Part shown: positions 26,778 to 37,504 of the stretch, one piece after another
Layout of the letters: every line of letters starts with the position of its first letter
Position numbering within the stretch: position 1 is the first letter of the stretch
Made by a program: the position numbers and the translations under genes
The notes under the pieces: generated by a model
Seen by the model: only the letters and a program-made list of their open reading frames with translations
Told to the model about the DNA's origin: nothing
Databases searched by the model: none
Assembly (NCBI GenBank): GCA_002707365.1
Contig: PAMQ01000017.1
Location: 62,001-126,000, forward strand
Direction: 5' to 3'
Length of the DNA stretch: 64,000 bases
Source of the DNA: Trueperaceae bacterium
GTDB lineage: Bacteria; Deinococcota; Deinococci; Deinococcales; Trueperaceae

Positions 26778-27524
26778 TTAGGGAGGCGTTAGCCTCCCCC
26801 TGAGCTGTAAGAACTCTACTATGCTTTTCGCTAAGGCATGAGCAGGAGCCTGGCTGTCTTCTAAATACGACAAATCTTTCGGGTTAGAAAGGTAGCCGAG
26901 TTCAACGATTAAACTTGGTGTATCGCGATGGACACTATGTCGAAATCGTTTGTAGTTAAAAGCGTAATATTCTAGCATTCCACTAGTTAAATTAGCCTCA
27001 TCATCAGGAAAGCCGCTAGCTAACAAATAGGTCCGATCTACCAACTTCTTAAGTTCAGGTTCCGCAGGGTTTCGAGCAGGCATGAAATGGGCGCTCTTGT
27101 ACCCACGACGGTGGCGGTTGACGTTAGCATCAATATGAATTGAAAGTACCAGATCCGCACTATAACGACGAGGTATTTTTGCTGGGAGAAGATCAACCAC
27201 AATGCCTTGGGCCTCCAATAAACGTTGGAGGTGTTGAGCGATTGCAAGATTAAGCGAAACTTCGTCTATCCCATCAATGGATCCACCTGTATTATTCCTC
27301 AAAACTGCTAATTCATCAGGATGGTTGTTAGCATTAAGATGTCCAACCTGGATCCCAACACGAGGATTAGGTAACAATAACTTCGAGACTAATTTTGTAA
27401 AATTAACATGGGCTGAAGTTGGATGGGATGCGATTAATCCACTTTTATACCAATTAAGTCCGAAATAAAAGCTAATAGCCAAAAGCAAGACCACAAAGGC
27501 TGTAAGACGTCGTCGACCATTCAC
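26778..27524 (-). CDS. N-acetylmuramoyl-L-alanine amidase (Amidase_3)
   Basis: Zinc amidase that cuts the bond between glycan and stem peptide in the cell wall (248 aa). A membrane-anchor helix at residues 8-24 tethers it at the membrane. Zinc ligands are H62 (QVGHLN), E88 (DEVSLN) and H130 (SIHID), and the catalytic Glu is in IVELGYLSN. The usual DPGHGG start of the domain reads QVGHLN, slightly unusual. It starts with GTG at 27524. Its last codons form a GC-rich hairpin that may act as terminator (26781-26798). It could be co-expressed with the envelope genes downstream, though the hairpin argues against it. Confidence 0.9.
   Translation of the reverse strand: MNGRRRLTAFVVLLLAISFYFGLNWYKSGLIASHPTSAHVNFTKLVSKLLLPNPRVGIQVGHLNANNHPDELAVLRNNTGGSIDGIDEVSLNLAIAQHLQRLLEAQGIVVDLLPAKIPRRYSADLVLSIHIDANVNRHRRGYKSAHFMPARNPAEPELKKLVDRTYLLASGFPDDEANLTSGMLEYYAFNYKRFRHSVHRDTPSLIVELGYLSNPKDLSYLEDSQAPAHALAKSIVEFLQLRGRLTPP
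26781..26798 (-). terminator. Hairpin overlapping the amidase 3' end
   Basis: GGGAGGC, loop TAAC, GCCTCCC forms a perfect 7-bp stem within the last codons of the amidase gene, directly followed by its TAA stop. There is no long T run after it, so termination efficiency is uncertain. Confidence 0.45.
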
Positions 27525-27632
27525 AGTTGGAAAAAAGTTCTTTGGCTCACGACTTTATTAGCAACTCGCGAGATCTCTTAATTTCAAAAATACCCTCATG
27601 GGTCGGTGGATCTATTTGTGTTACTGAGTAGC

Positions 27633-28289
27633 TTATAAACGTTCTCCCGTAAGCCAGAAGATTATGTGCTCGTTCACGTTCTCAATATGGTCTCCTAATC
27701 GCTCAAGAGAACGTCCGACACTAAGAAGCTGACTAGCTACGCTTATCGTATTAGCATCTTCAATCATATACGTTAGTAGTTCACGTTCCATCTGGCCATA
27801 AAGGTCGTCTATCTCGTCATCCATTACCCAAGCGTGCCTAGCGGCCTCAATGTCAGATTCAGTCAGGGCCTTAATGGTGACTTCAATCATTGTACTTAAA
27901 ATCGTTAAAATGCGATCCATATCAAGGTATTTTTTTAACGGAGGTTTTTCAGAAAGAGCTATTGAGGCCCTTGCAACTCTCACTGCGTAATCCCCTGCGC
28001 GTTCTATGTCACTTAGAGCACGATGAACAGCACCAAGGAAACGTAGATCCCTTGCTGCGGGTTGCCTGCGAGCTATGACACTTAGAATCCGTTGCTCTAA
28101 TTGTTCCTGAATCTTGTCAATATGTACATCATCATCAATGCATTTTTGAGCTGACTTGACGTCAGCCTCGACTAGACCACGCTGTGCCAGATTGACTGAT
28201 TCTCTCACCTGGCTAAGCATTCGAACTGTAGAAGCATTTATTTTCTGGAGTTCCTGGTCTAGGGCATTCATAAAAGTTGAGCCTATCAT
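27633..28289 (-). CDS. phoU: Phosphate signalling protein PhoU
   Basis: Two-domain helical regulator (218 aa) that links phosphate transport to a PhoR-type kinase. The repeated pattern (D..H.D.I, R..RDLRFLGA, ERAGDYAVRVA and later RSLERLGDHIENV) is characteristic, with the E/D-rich metal-binding motifs in both repeats. The ATG at 28289 is taken because TACTAT ends 6 bp upstream, fitting leaderless expression; an ATG at 28271 is an alternative. It is divergent from a PhoB-like regulator and kinase, which supports the assignment, but no pstSCAB genes are in the window. Confidence 0.9.
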   Translation of the reverse strand: MIGSTFMNALDQELQKINASTVRMLSQVRESVNLAQRGLVEADVKSAQKCIDDDVHIDKIQEQLEQRILSVIARRQPAARDLRFLGAVHRALSDIERAGDYAVRVARASIALSEKPPLKKYLDMDRILTILSTMIEVTIKALTESDIEAARHAWVMDDEIDDLYGQMERELLTYMIEDANTISVASQLLSVGRSLERLGDHIENVNEHIIFWLTGERL

Positions 28290-28295
28290 AAGGCC

Positions 28296-28301
28296 ATAGT
28301 A
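28296..28301 (-). promoter_or_regulatory. Candidate -10 box for leaderless phoU
   Basis: TACTAT on the minus strand ends 6 bp before the phoU ATG (28289), matching the -10 to +1 distance. No good -35 box is seen. Confidence 0.4.
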
Positions 28302-28444
28302 TTAACTGCGTCTGTCATGCAGAAGTCAGCTCCGCCTAATACGCTAACTTACTAGGTTCGCTAAGAAGATGACAGTTTGCTGACAAAGTAGCGGTAGAAT
28401 TGCGGACGTGAATTTTGCTCCAAATAGGAGGCCCTAGGCTTAAG

Positions 28445-29110
28445 ATGATAGGTGCGAGCCTTTTAGTCGTAGAGGATGACCCTACTGTACTTGCGCTAGT
28501 GTCTTTTCATCTTGAGCGTGCTGGCTTTAAGGTTGTACAGGCTCAGGATGCTCGGTCAGCATGGTCGTTAGTAGAAACTGTTGATTTGATCGTTTTAGAC
28601 CGTATGCTTCCTGACGAATCCGGAATTACATTCTTAGATAGGATACGACGCACAGCCGCTATTTCTTCGCTACCTATCCTAATGTTGACTGCCCGCGCTA
28701 CGGAAAATGATCGCGTGGAGGGTCTGGAATCAGGTGCCGACGACTATATGGTAAAACCCTTTAGCGTGGCAGAGCTTGTCGCGCGGGTTCGCGCTTTACT
28801 ACGGCGAACGAAGCCCGTAAAGAATATCGATGTTGATGAGCTTCATATTGACTATGTAGCGGTTCAAGTTACTTTTCAGGGAATTCCAGTCTCGTTAACT
28901 CGGCGGGAATTTGAGTTGATTTACTTCTTGGCGTCTCATCCTGGACGGGTGTTTTCCAGATCAGAACTTCTTGATCGTGTATGGGGAGAAGATTTTCTTG
29001 GTACCGAGAGGACTGTAGACCAGCATATTGCTCAATTGCGTGCTAGCCTCAAAGATGAACTAATTGAAACAGTACGGGGAAGGGGGTATCGGCTTGTCAG
29101 TAGAAAATAG
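28445..29110 (+). CDS. OmpR/PhoB-family response regulator
   Basis: Two-domain transcription regulator (221 aa from the chosen start). The receiver domain has the acidic pair E10-D11-D12, phosphoacceptor D52 (IVLDRMLPD), T82 and K104 (MVKPF). The C-terminal winged-helix domain includes the PhoB-like LTRREFELIYFLASHPGRVFSR stretch. The frame reaches back to TTG 28415, but a receiver normally begins about eight residues before the acidic pair and AGGAGG (28426-28431) lies upstream of the ATG at 28445. It is divergent from phoU and overlaps the next gene, a kinase. A PhoB-like role is probable. Confidence 0.9.
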   Translation: MIGASLLVVEDDPTVLALVSFHLERAGFKVVQAQDARSAWSLVETVDLIVLDRMLPDESGITFLDRIRRTAAISSLPILMLTARATENDRVEGLESGADDYMVKPFSVAELVARVRALLRRTKPVKNIDVDELHIDYVAVQVTFQGIPVSLTRREFELIYFLASHPGRVFSRSELLDRVWGEDFLGTERTVDQHIAQLRASLKDELIETVRGRGYRLVSRK

Positions 29111-30110
29111 CCCTGGCCTTTGGTTTGATGACCTAGTCGAAGGGGTCATCTTAGTCGAAGAAGGTCGAGTTACTGCTCTTAATCGCGTCGCTTTGGAGTT
29201 GCTTGATGTTGACCAGGATGCCGCGATTGGCGTGCCCCTAATTGCCGTGCTTAGGGATCATAGGCTCGAGGAAGCATATACCGAGCAGCAAACAGTTGAG
29301 GTAGAAACACGTGGTCGTATCATAAGCGCTAAACCTATCGTGAATGGCCTTTCCTTATCCGATGTCACTGGGGTGCGATCTAGCGTCAAGAATGCACAAG
29401 AGTTATTAGCTGTATTGTCACATGAACTGCGTACCCCGACGACTTCGGTTCGCGCAATACTGGAGACTTTACGGTTAGAAATTGATGATGACATGCGCAT
29501 GCAGTTCCTGGGTCGAGCCAGTGAAGAGTGCGAACGTCTTGTCCGTCTCATTGAGGATCTTACTGTCGATGTGAAACCACCACGAGAAAGACGCCTAAAG
29601 TTAGAAGACGTTTTGGGTAGGGCCCGCACTATAGTTGAGCCGACACTTGAACAGCATGGGGTGAGCCTAGAATTGATGATTTCTGATCTGACTGTTTGGG
29701 CTGATTCGGATAAGCTTCTTCAGGCAGTGATTAATCTTATTGAAAATGCCGCAATTCATGGTCCAGATTTTGCTTCGATCAAGGTCTGGGCAGACATTGA
29801 CCCTGAAAATCAAGGTTTCGCAAGGGTTTTTGTAAGGGATACTGGAAATCCACTAGACTCGTCTCGCTTTGAAGAGCTTTTCAAGCTTCATGCTCGTGGA
29901 CCGTCTGCCAAAGCAAGGGGAACCGGTCTCGGCCTATACATTGTTCGCTCTATTACGGAGGCTTGGGGCGGGAAAGTATGGATAGAAAGAGACAAACAAG
30001 GTGGCGGAAACACCTTCGCGGTCACAGTACCCTTAGTAGCTTGTGGCGCAAGCGAAGGGAGTCAAAAGGAAATTAATCCATCCGAGCACATATCACTAGA
30101 AGTGTTGTAG
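29094..30110 (+). CDS. Soluble sensor histidine kinase (PhoR-like)
   Basis: Partner kinase of the preceding regulator, about 338 aa. A PAS-like N-terminal domain (FDDLVEGVILVEEGRVTALN) is followed by HisKA with phosphoacceptor H110 (LSHELRTP) and the HATPase domain with N box NLIENAAIHGP and G box GTGLGLYI. There are no membrane segments, so it does not sense through its own transmembrane domain; PhoU and a transporter would be the input in the Pho system. The start is TTG at 29094 behind GAAGGGGG, overlapping the regulator stop by 17 bp; a TTG at 29064 is less likely. Translational coupling is expected. Confidence 0.88.
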   Translation: MSVENSPGLWFDDLVEGVILVEEGRVTALNRVALELLDVDQDAAIGVPLIAVLRDHRLEEAYTEQQTVEVETRGRIISAKPIVNGLSLSDVTGVRSSVKNAQELLAVLSHELRTPTTSVRAILETLRLEIDDDMRMQFLGRASEECERLVRLIEDLTVDVKPPRERRLKLEDVLGRARTIVEPTLEQHGVSLELMISDLTVWADSDKLLQAVINLIENAAIHGPDFASIKVWADIDPENQGFARVFVRDTGNPLDSSRFEELFKLHARGPSAKARGTGLGLYIVRSITEAWGGKVWIERDKQGGGNTFAVTVPLVACGASEGSQKEINPSEHISLEVL

Positions 30111-30203
30111 TAATTGAACTTAAAGTCGTTTAAATTTTCGTTTATTTGGTAGTCCTAGGTCCAAGGAATACCCAAGTGGGGTTATTTTCCTTACCTCAAA
30201 TTA

Positions 30204-31256
30204 CTAGGCAGAGTTTCCTGCCACCGCAATTTTTATGACAGTTTCATCACCAAGTCGATAGTCGCCGTTTAAAGCTTTAAACCCAGCTTCCACCTTATCA
30301 AGTGGAAGGATATGGCTAATCATCTTTCGGAATGGGAATTCATTTTTCTCCAGGATGGGAAGGCCCCTCGTAAAGTGCTCGTATGTGCTACCCCAGATTG
30401 CTTCTATACGCATGTTTCGTTTCATCATTAGGCGGTTGATGTTCATTTCTATAGAACCCATGTCTACGTAATGCCCTACTTCAACAAACGTACCGCCGTA
30501 ACGGACGTAACCCATACCTTCGATAGTGGCAGGGAGAAATCCAGCGCATTCGAATACCACATCAGCCCCACCCTGGTGTTGAGTGTGGCCAAGTACAAGT
30601 TCTTTTCTAGATTCTATTGAGGGAACTTCTTCTATGTTTATGACTACGTCAGCTCCCATCATTTTCGCCAAAGAGAGTCGGTCTTCTGGCCCTCCAATTA
30701 CAATAATTTTTCCTGCACCACTTATTTTGGCGCAAGCGACAGTCAGAAGTCCTATCGCACCCGATCCCTGGACCACAACAGTATCCCCAATTTCAATACC
30801 AGCTCGCATGGCTGCGTGTACTCCGATAGTGAAGGGTTCAGTTAGCACGGCCACCTCAGGAGGCAAGTCAGTTTTTAGGTAGCAAGTGTTTTCCAGATAT
30901 AACGCGATGTAATCGCTGAATCCACCGTGAAAGCATGGGTCTTTTTCTGGACCGAGAAAACCATAGACTCCGCTCTTCGTACCAGGAGCAAAAACTATAC
31001 GATCTCCCTCTCGTAAAGGTCTACCAACATGGTCAGATGTGACCTCATCGCCCATAGCTACAATCACGCCGACATTTTCATGTACCAGAACTGTTTTAAC
31101 TTGGAGGCCATTTTGCCACATATGCAGGTCGGTTCCGCAAATTCCGGCTAATTCTTGACGTAGTAGAATTCCGTGTGGTGGGGGGGAGGGAATTTTGTGC
31201 TCCTGCACTTCAAAATCTTTTTTATTGGTTACTACTACCCGGCCAGTCATATTCAT
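30204..31256 (-). CDS. Zinc-type alcohol dehydrogenase family protein (MDR) without structural zinc
   Basis: Medium-chain dehydrogenase of 350 aa. Catalytic residues C40 (GICGTDLH) and H59-E60 (LVHENVG) are present, the Rossmann motif is VQGSGAIGLL, but the four structural-zinc cysteines are absent (the loop reads APGTKSGVYGFLGPEKDPC). It resembles MDR enzymes acting on sugars, cyclitols or small alcohols. Strong ribosome site GGGGGAAG precedes the ATG at 31256. It converges with the histidine kinase gene and stands next to a membrane protein gene of the same strand. The substrate is unknown. Confidence 0.8.
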   Translation of the reverse strand: MNMTGRVVVTNKKDFEVQEHKIPSPPPHGILLRQELAGICGTDLHMWQNGLQVKTVLVHENVGVIVAMGDEVTSDHVGRPLREGDRIVFAPGTKSGVYGFLGPEKDPCFHGGFSDYIALYLENTCYLKTDLPPEVAVLTEPFTIGVHAAMRAGIEIGDTVVVQGSGAIGLLTVACAKISGAGKIIVIGGPEDRLSLAKMMGADVVINIEEVPSIESRKELVLGHTQHQGGADVVFECAGFLPATIEGMGYVRYGGTFVEVGHYVDMGSIEMNINRLMMKRNMRIEAIWGSTYEHFTRGLPILEKNEFPFRKMISHILPLDKVEAGFKALNGDYRLGDETVIKIAVAGNSA

Positions 31257-31337
31257 ATGCTTCCCCCTTAACTAGATCTGCACGTACCATCGATCTTAGT
31301 CGTTAATGTAGACAAAAAAATCCGCCCATCGAGAATA

Positions 31338-32051
31338 TTACTTTACAATGGACGAGGCGTTCCTCAGTTCCCGAGTTTTAGGAGGGACGATTCGACTGTC
31401 AGGAAAAAACTTTTGGTAAAAGGAAGGTCCTACTAGCCAGAGCGCTATTATGCAAACAGCGGTAGCTACAATAGTAGATTCATGTAATGCAAAAATCTTT
31501 GCAACCGATATTTTGTCTTCATTCGCTGCAACTAGGGCAATTCCCCCCGTAGACCAAGCTAGTAGATAAGCCAGAGTCGCGTTAAAACTACCGGCCCAAC
31601 GAGTTAAGTGAGGGGAAGGGTAAAGAGCCAACCATCCAAGGATGATGAGCTCAAGGCCAAAGACTAATATGCCTAAACTATGCATTCCGGTATTTGTTTC
31701 AAAAGCAGCAAATAAAGTCACGGCCAATAGCCCGGTGGTTGGTCCATATGCTAGCGCCAAAACATAGAGCGGGAAGCGATGCAAAGCACCCAGCACACTT
31801 AACAACTGCAGAGGGTCATTAAGGTAATTGGATAGTTCGCCAGCGTAAGTCCCAAGGAAGCTTATTAGAGTTGCTAGTGTTACCAGCAATATCACGTGTA
31901 TAACAACCTTAGGTTGGGCGAGTGCGCAAAAATCGCGCTTAAGGATACCTCCAGAGAGAGAGACTAGGACAAGAAATACAGCCGCAACTGAACAGTAGGC
32001 AACTACAGGATTGGCCCAAAGAATATCTAAAAGAGCCTTAGCGTTTTGCAC
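31338..32051 (-). CDS. Multi-pass membrane protein, unknown function
   Basis: A 237-aa protein with about six or seven hydrophobic segments and a short basic C-terminal tail; I do not recognise a family. The segment FPLYVLALAYGPTTGLLAVTLFAAF faintly recalls ECF-type substrate-binding membrane proteins, but this is a weak impression. The start is GTG at 32051 without a visible ribosome site, 27 bp after the glycosyltransferase stop, so the two are probably co-transcribed. The reading frame is long, uninterrupted and strongly hydrophobic, which supports a true gene. Confidence 0.6.
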   Translation of the reverse strand: MQNAKALLDILWANPVVAYCSVAAVFLVLVSLSGGILKRDFCALAQPKVVIHVILLVTLATLISFLGTYAGELSNYLNDPLQLLSVLGALHRFPLYVLALAYGPTTGLLAVTLFAAFETNTGMHSLGILVFGLELIILGWLALYPSPHLTRWAGSFNATLAYLLAWSTGGIALVAANEDKISVAKIFALHESTIVATAVCIIALWLVGPSFYQKFFPDSRIVPPKTRELRNASSIVK

Positions 32052-32078
32052 GTGGCGAGTGTAGCATGGCTTGTATGG

Positions 32079-32942
32079 TCATTCTATAATCTTGGAATCG
32101 TCCAAAGTGCGACCAAAAGGACTCTCGTTAAACGTCTTCTTGCGGAACATATCCGCTATGTCAGAATATGCCTTGCGCTGCTGTTCTTGACGCGCAGTAC
32201 GTTTGCGGACATTAGCTTCCATCTTGACAATTAAACTGTGCAGCACTCTAAACCAAGGAGGTCTATAACGGCGAGAGACTTGCATTGCTCCACGGTAGCC
32301 TTCTACAAGAAATCGAGGTGCATCTGGAGTCGAACTACCACCTATGTGGGTGACTCTAGTTGGAATAAGTAAACATTTGTAGCCAGATTGTCTCAGCCTA
32401 TAGCACCACTCAACGTCCTCGTTATAGAACCTAAGGCTGGTATCCATCCCGCCAACAACCTGAATAGCTGATTTGCGAATTACCTGTAGAGCTCCGGATA
32501 GCCAGGAAACTGCCCGTTGCCCAGCAGCCGAAAGCCCCCAAAAATTTGGTTCGTAAAAAGGACCGTGTTGTTGACGGACGCCCTCTCCAGTTAAAAAAAT
32601 AGGCCCGGTCATTGCCACGGCTGGATCAACGAATGGGCGCATTAAATGATCGAATGTTTCAGCTTCAACATAAACGTCTGCGTTCATGTGGACGACGAAA
32701 GGAGTATGGTGACGCAGGAGCCCGACATTTACTGCATTGGCAAGACTGTGATTAGCAGTCTCGATTATTTCGACATTGGCGAAACGGTTACATAGTTCAT
32801 CTACAAATGTTTTATCGGGAGCGGTATCAACAACACATATTTTGCTTTCCGGTACGAATCGGGCAATTCGTTCTAGGCATTCCTCCAGCATCGTGGGGGT
32901 CTTATGGTGCACAACAATTATTCCAAGGTTTCTGTCTCCCAC
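32079..32942 (-). CDS. Family 2 glycosyltransferase
   Basis: GT-A fold glycosyltransferase of 287 aa. The N-terminal IIVVHHKTPTMLEECL, the DxD-like MNADV (86-90), and the central GGMDTSLRFYNEDVEWCYRL with the ED base motif are typical of the rhamnosyl- and related transferases. It likely adds a sugar to a surface glycan or lipid carrier. The start is GTG at 32942. Expression appears linked to the downstream membrane protein (27 bp). No other polysaccharide genes are adjacent. Confidence 0.85.
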   Translation of the reverse strand: MGDRNLGIIVVHHKTPTMLEECLERIARFVPESKICVVDTAPDKTFVDELCNRFANVEIIETANHSLANAVNVGLLRHHTPFVVHMNADVYVEAETFDHLMRPFVDPAVAMTGPIFLTGEGVRQQHGPFYEPNFWGLSAAGQRAVSWLSGALQVIRKSAIQVVGGMDTSLRFYNEDVEWCYRLRQSGYKCLLIPTRVTHIGGSSTPDAPRFLVEGYRGAMQVSRRYRPPWFRVLHSLIVKMEANVRKRTARQEQQRKAYSDIADMFRKKTFNESPFGRTLDDSKIIE

Positions 32943-33084
32943 AGGAACAGTGTTACACGTCCTGATGAGAAACCGGGTTTTGAAGGTTAAGACGGTAGTC
33001 AGTACGAAAGTTAGTTCGCCTCACTGTCCTTTAGTTCTATTAGAGAAAGGTTATTCCGAAGGTTCATGCATATAAAAAATTTGT

Positions 33085-34524
33085 TTAGTTTTCTGCGGGG
33101 TGCCATTGGCGATCTTGGGCCTCTAGAAACATATCAGCGGCTTTTGGCCCCTGAGTACCTGCCGGATAGAAGTGGGGCTCTTCGGGACTTAGGTCAACGT
33201 GCTTAATCAGAGGCCCGATTATGCGCCATTGCCCTTCAACTTCGTCGGCCCGTACGAATAGTGTTGCGTCACCCATCAGAGCATCGCAAAGGAGGGTTTC
33301 ATAAGCATCGGGGATTGGGTGGTCAATATTGCTGTCGTAAGAGAAGTTGAGGTTGATGCGGTTTAAATTCATTCCCTGGCCCGGTATTTTGCTATTTAGT
33401 TGTAGAGCGATTCCTTCGTTAGGCCCAAGCCTTAACACAATCCGGTCTGATTCAAGAGCAGAGGTTTGCGCAAATGGTATTTTTTGGGCTGCTTTGAGCG
33501 CTATTACTATTTGCGTGAATTTTGCCTCGAGGCGTTTACCGGACCGTATGAAGAACGGAACTCCCGACCATCGGGAGTTAAGGATGTCGAGACGGATAGC
33601 AGCAAAAGTAGCTTGGTGGGAATGCGGTGAGACGCCATCTTCAGCCCGATAACCTATCATCTCTCCTGAGGCGGAGTACTGACCTAGTATGGCCTTATCT
33701 GGGCCTATGTCTTTTATGGCGTCAAACACCTTGACCTTTTCGTTTCTGACGTTCATTGCGTTGTAATCCAAGGGAGGCTCCATAGCGATTAAGGCGACCA
33801 ATTGGAGTAGGTGATTTTGGATTACGTCCCTGATAACGCCTGTCTGTTCATAAAAGCTTCCCCTACCTTCCATTCCCATTGGCTCGGCCATCGTGATTTG
33901 AATATTATCGATATATTTATTAGACCAGATCGGCTCTAACAAGGTGTTTGCAAAGCGCAATACAGCCAAGTTTTGAGCCGTTTCCTTGGCTAAGTAGTGG
34001 TCTATCCTATAGATTTGATCTTCCTTGAAGTTCTTAAGAATAGAAGCATTGAGCCTTTGAGCGCTACCGAGGTCAGATCCAAATGGTTTCTCAACTATTA
34101 ATCGCGTGAAACCAGATGAGTGATTAAGGCCAGCGCCAGCAATTCCGAGAGCGATTCCCTCATAGGTGTCTGGAGGAGTGGCTGTGTAAAAGATTCTGTT
34201 CTGTAGGCCTAAACTATCTAGGAAGTTACGTAAGGATTCGAACCCAGATTCATGTTCATAATCACCCTGCACGTAGTGAATGCGATCAACGAGACTCGAC
34301 CAAACCTTTTCATCGAAATCTGGCTCGAAATTGCGTAAAGATTCTGTCAGCCTATTGCGTAAGGCATCTCTAGTTAGATCACTACGGGCATACCCAACAA
34401 TCTCAGTTTTAGGGTGGATGCGCCCTTTAAGGCATAGTTGATAAAGGGCTGGAAGTAATTTTCGAGCCGCCAGGTCACCAGTGATGCCGAATATAACAAA
34501 GGCGCAATCAGGTGTTTGTTTCAT
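33085..34524 (-). CDS. zwf: Glucose-6-phosphate 1-dehydrogenase
   Basis: First enzyme of the oxidative pentose phosphate pathway: glucose 6-phosphate to 6-phosphogluconolactone with NADP. The NADP loop GITGDLAARK, the EKPFGSD block and the active-site signature RIDHYLAKE are intact; 479 aa. The open frame begins at TTG 34539; the ATG at 34524, preceded by GGGG at suitable spacing, is the better start. 6-phosphogluconate dehydrogenase is present at 3759-5213 but a lactonase gene was not seen. Region upstream is over 500 bp and probably holds its promoter. Confidence 0.96.
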   Translation of the reverse strand: MKQTPDCAFVIFGITGDLAARKLLPALYQLCLKGRIHPKTEIVGYARSDLTRDALRNRLTESLRNFEPDFDEKVWSSLVDRIHYVQGDYEHESGFESLRNFLDSLGLQNRIFYTATPPDTYEGIALGIAGAGLNHSSGFTRLIVEKPFGSDLGSAQRLNASILKNFKEDQIYRIDHYLAKETAQNLAVLRFANTLLEPIWSNKYIDNIQITMAEPMGMEGRGSFYEQTGVIRDVIQNHLLQLVALIAMEPPLDYNAMNVRNEKVKVFDAIKDIGPDKAILGQYSASGEMIGYRAEDGVSPHSHQATFAAIRLDILNSRWSGVPFFIRSGKRLEAKFTQIVIALKAAQKIPFAQTSALESDRIVLRLGPNEGIALQLNSKIPGQGMNLNRINLNFSYDSNIDHPIPDAYETLLCDALMGDATLFVRADEVEGQWRIIGPLIKHVDLSPEEPHFYPAGTQGPKAADMFLEAQDRQWHPAEN

Positions 34525-36242
<1,718 letters not shown>

Positions 36243-36438
36243 GAGAGAAATGTTTACTTTATTTCACGCTCCGCATCGTATTCGTTAGTAAGAATTAGGG
36301 TAACAAGGAAGATTTTCTTCTTAACCCAGGGGATGAGGATTGAACGGCAACAAAGATAGATAAGGCCAACGTATTACCAGTAGGGCCTAGTATGAACTAA
36401 GTGGTTATCTATTGTCTTGTTAATTATGGAAGTTGAAT

Positions 36439-37407
36439 TTACTGAGAAGTTATCTGCGCTATATGGTGAAGATGCCAGTCGATATCTTTTACGTTTGAAC
36501 ATGTGATTTCAAAGGGCACCAGGACAGTTTCACCTTTGTCGATCCCTATCATTAGACTACCTTTACCCGCTTTCAATTGCATTACAGCCTCGTAACCCAA
36601 CCGTGAGGCGAATACTCGGTCCTGAGTAGATGGACTACCACCGCGAATTACGTGCCCAAGTATGCTCGATCTGACCTCGAATTCACAGCGTTGACGGATG
36701 GAATCCTGGAGCGCTATCGCACCACCTTCATACGCTCCTTCTGCCACTATTACGATGCTAGAACTCTTCCCAGGTTGTTTGGCTTGCATCACTAGTTCAG
36801 CAGCCTGTTCGCCTTGCAAGTTTTGTTCAGGTAGCAGAATCGCCTCGGCTCCTCCACCTAGACCAACGTGAAGCGCTAGATTGCCTGAATCGCGGCCCAT
36901 AAGTTCCACCAAGAAGAGTCGGTCATGGCTCGCGGCCGTATCGCGGAGGCGGTCTACAAAATCTAATGCAACATTAATAGCTGTGTCAAATCCAATCGAT
37001 AAATCTGTACCAAAAATATCATTGTCAATCGTGGCAGGAATACCGATGACCGGAATTTCGTGTTCGATGGAAAGCTGTGAAGCCCCTCTGAAAGAGCCGT
37101 CACCCCCGATAATCAAAAGTCCGTCTACGGCTCGGTTTTTGAGGGCCGTAGCAGCTCGGGCGCGTGCTGCTGGCTGGTAAAATTCTTCGGACCGAGCCGA
37201 CCTGAGAATTGTGCCCCCAAGCTGAATAATATTACTTACACTACGAGTATTTAAATCAGCAAAATTATCTTCGATGAGGCCCTGGTATCCATTAAAGACT
37301 CCGGAAACTTTAATTTCGTTATGGGCTGCGCTTCGGACTATAGCGCGGATTGCTGCATTCATGCCAGGTGCGTCGCCACCACTAGTAAGAACAGCAATAT
37401 GCTTCAT
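36439..37407 (-). CDS. pfkA: 6-phosphofructokinase
   Basis: ATP-dependent phosphofructokinase of glycolysis, 322 aa. The N-terminus MKHIAVLTSGGDAPGMNAAI, the catalytic TIDNDIFGTD and the substrate motif MGRDSGNLALHVGL are typical of the bacterial allosteric type (the ATP site has GGDGS). The open frame reaches 37455, overlapping the divergent transhydrogenase frame, but the canonical start is ATG 37407. There is no ribosome site; TATACT lies 8 bp upstream of that ATG, fitting leaderless translation. Confidence 0.96.
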   Translation of the reverse strand: MKHIAVLTSGGDAPGMNAAIRAIVRSAAHNEIKVSGVFNGYQGLIEDNFADLNTRSVSNIIQLGGTILRSARSEEFYQPAARARAATALKNRAVDGLLIIGGDGSFRGASQLSIEHEIPVIGIPATIDNDIFGTDLSIGFDTAINVALDFVDRLRDTAASHDRLFLVELMGRDSGNLALHVGLGGGAEAILLPEQNLQGEQAAELVMQAKQPGKSSSIVIVAEGAYEGGAIALQDSIRQRCEFEVRSSILGHVIRGGSPSTQDRVFASRLGYEAVMQLKAGKGSLMIGIDKGETVLVPFEITCSNVKDIDWHLHHIAQITSQ

Positions 37408-37415
37408 CGAAAACC

Positions 37416-37421
37416 AGTATA
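37416..37421 (-). promoter_or_regulatory. Candidate -10 box for leaderless pfkA
   Basis: TATACT on the minus strand lies 8 bp before the pfkA ATG (37407). The -35 region is weak. This box would put transcription start close to the start codon. Confidence 0.4.
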
Positions 37422-37504
37422 GCGGGTAATCTATCCTTGATCGGCTATCGAACATGGCTTTAGGTATCGCAATTAGATCCCGTATCAGTCATAATGCTCC
37501 AGTG

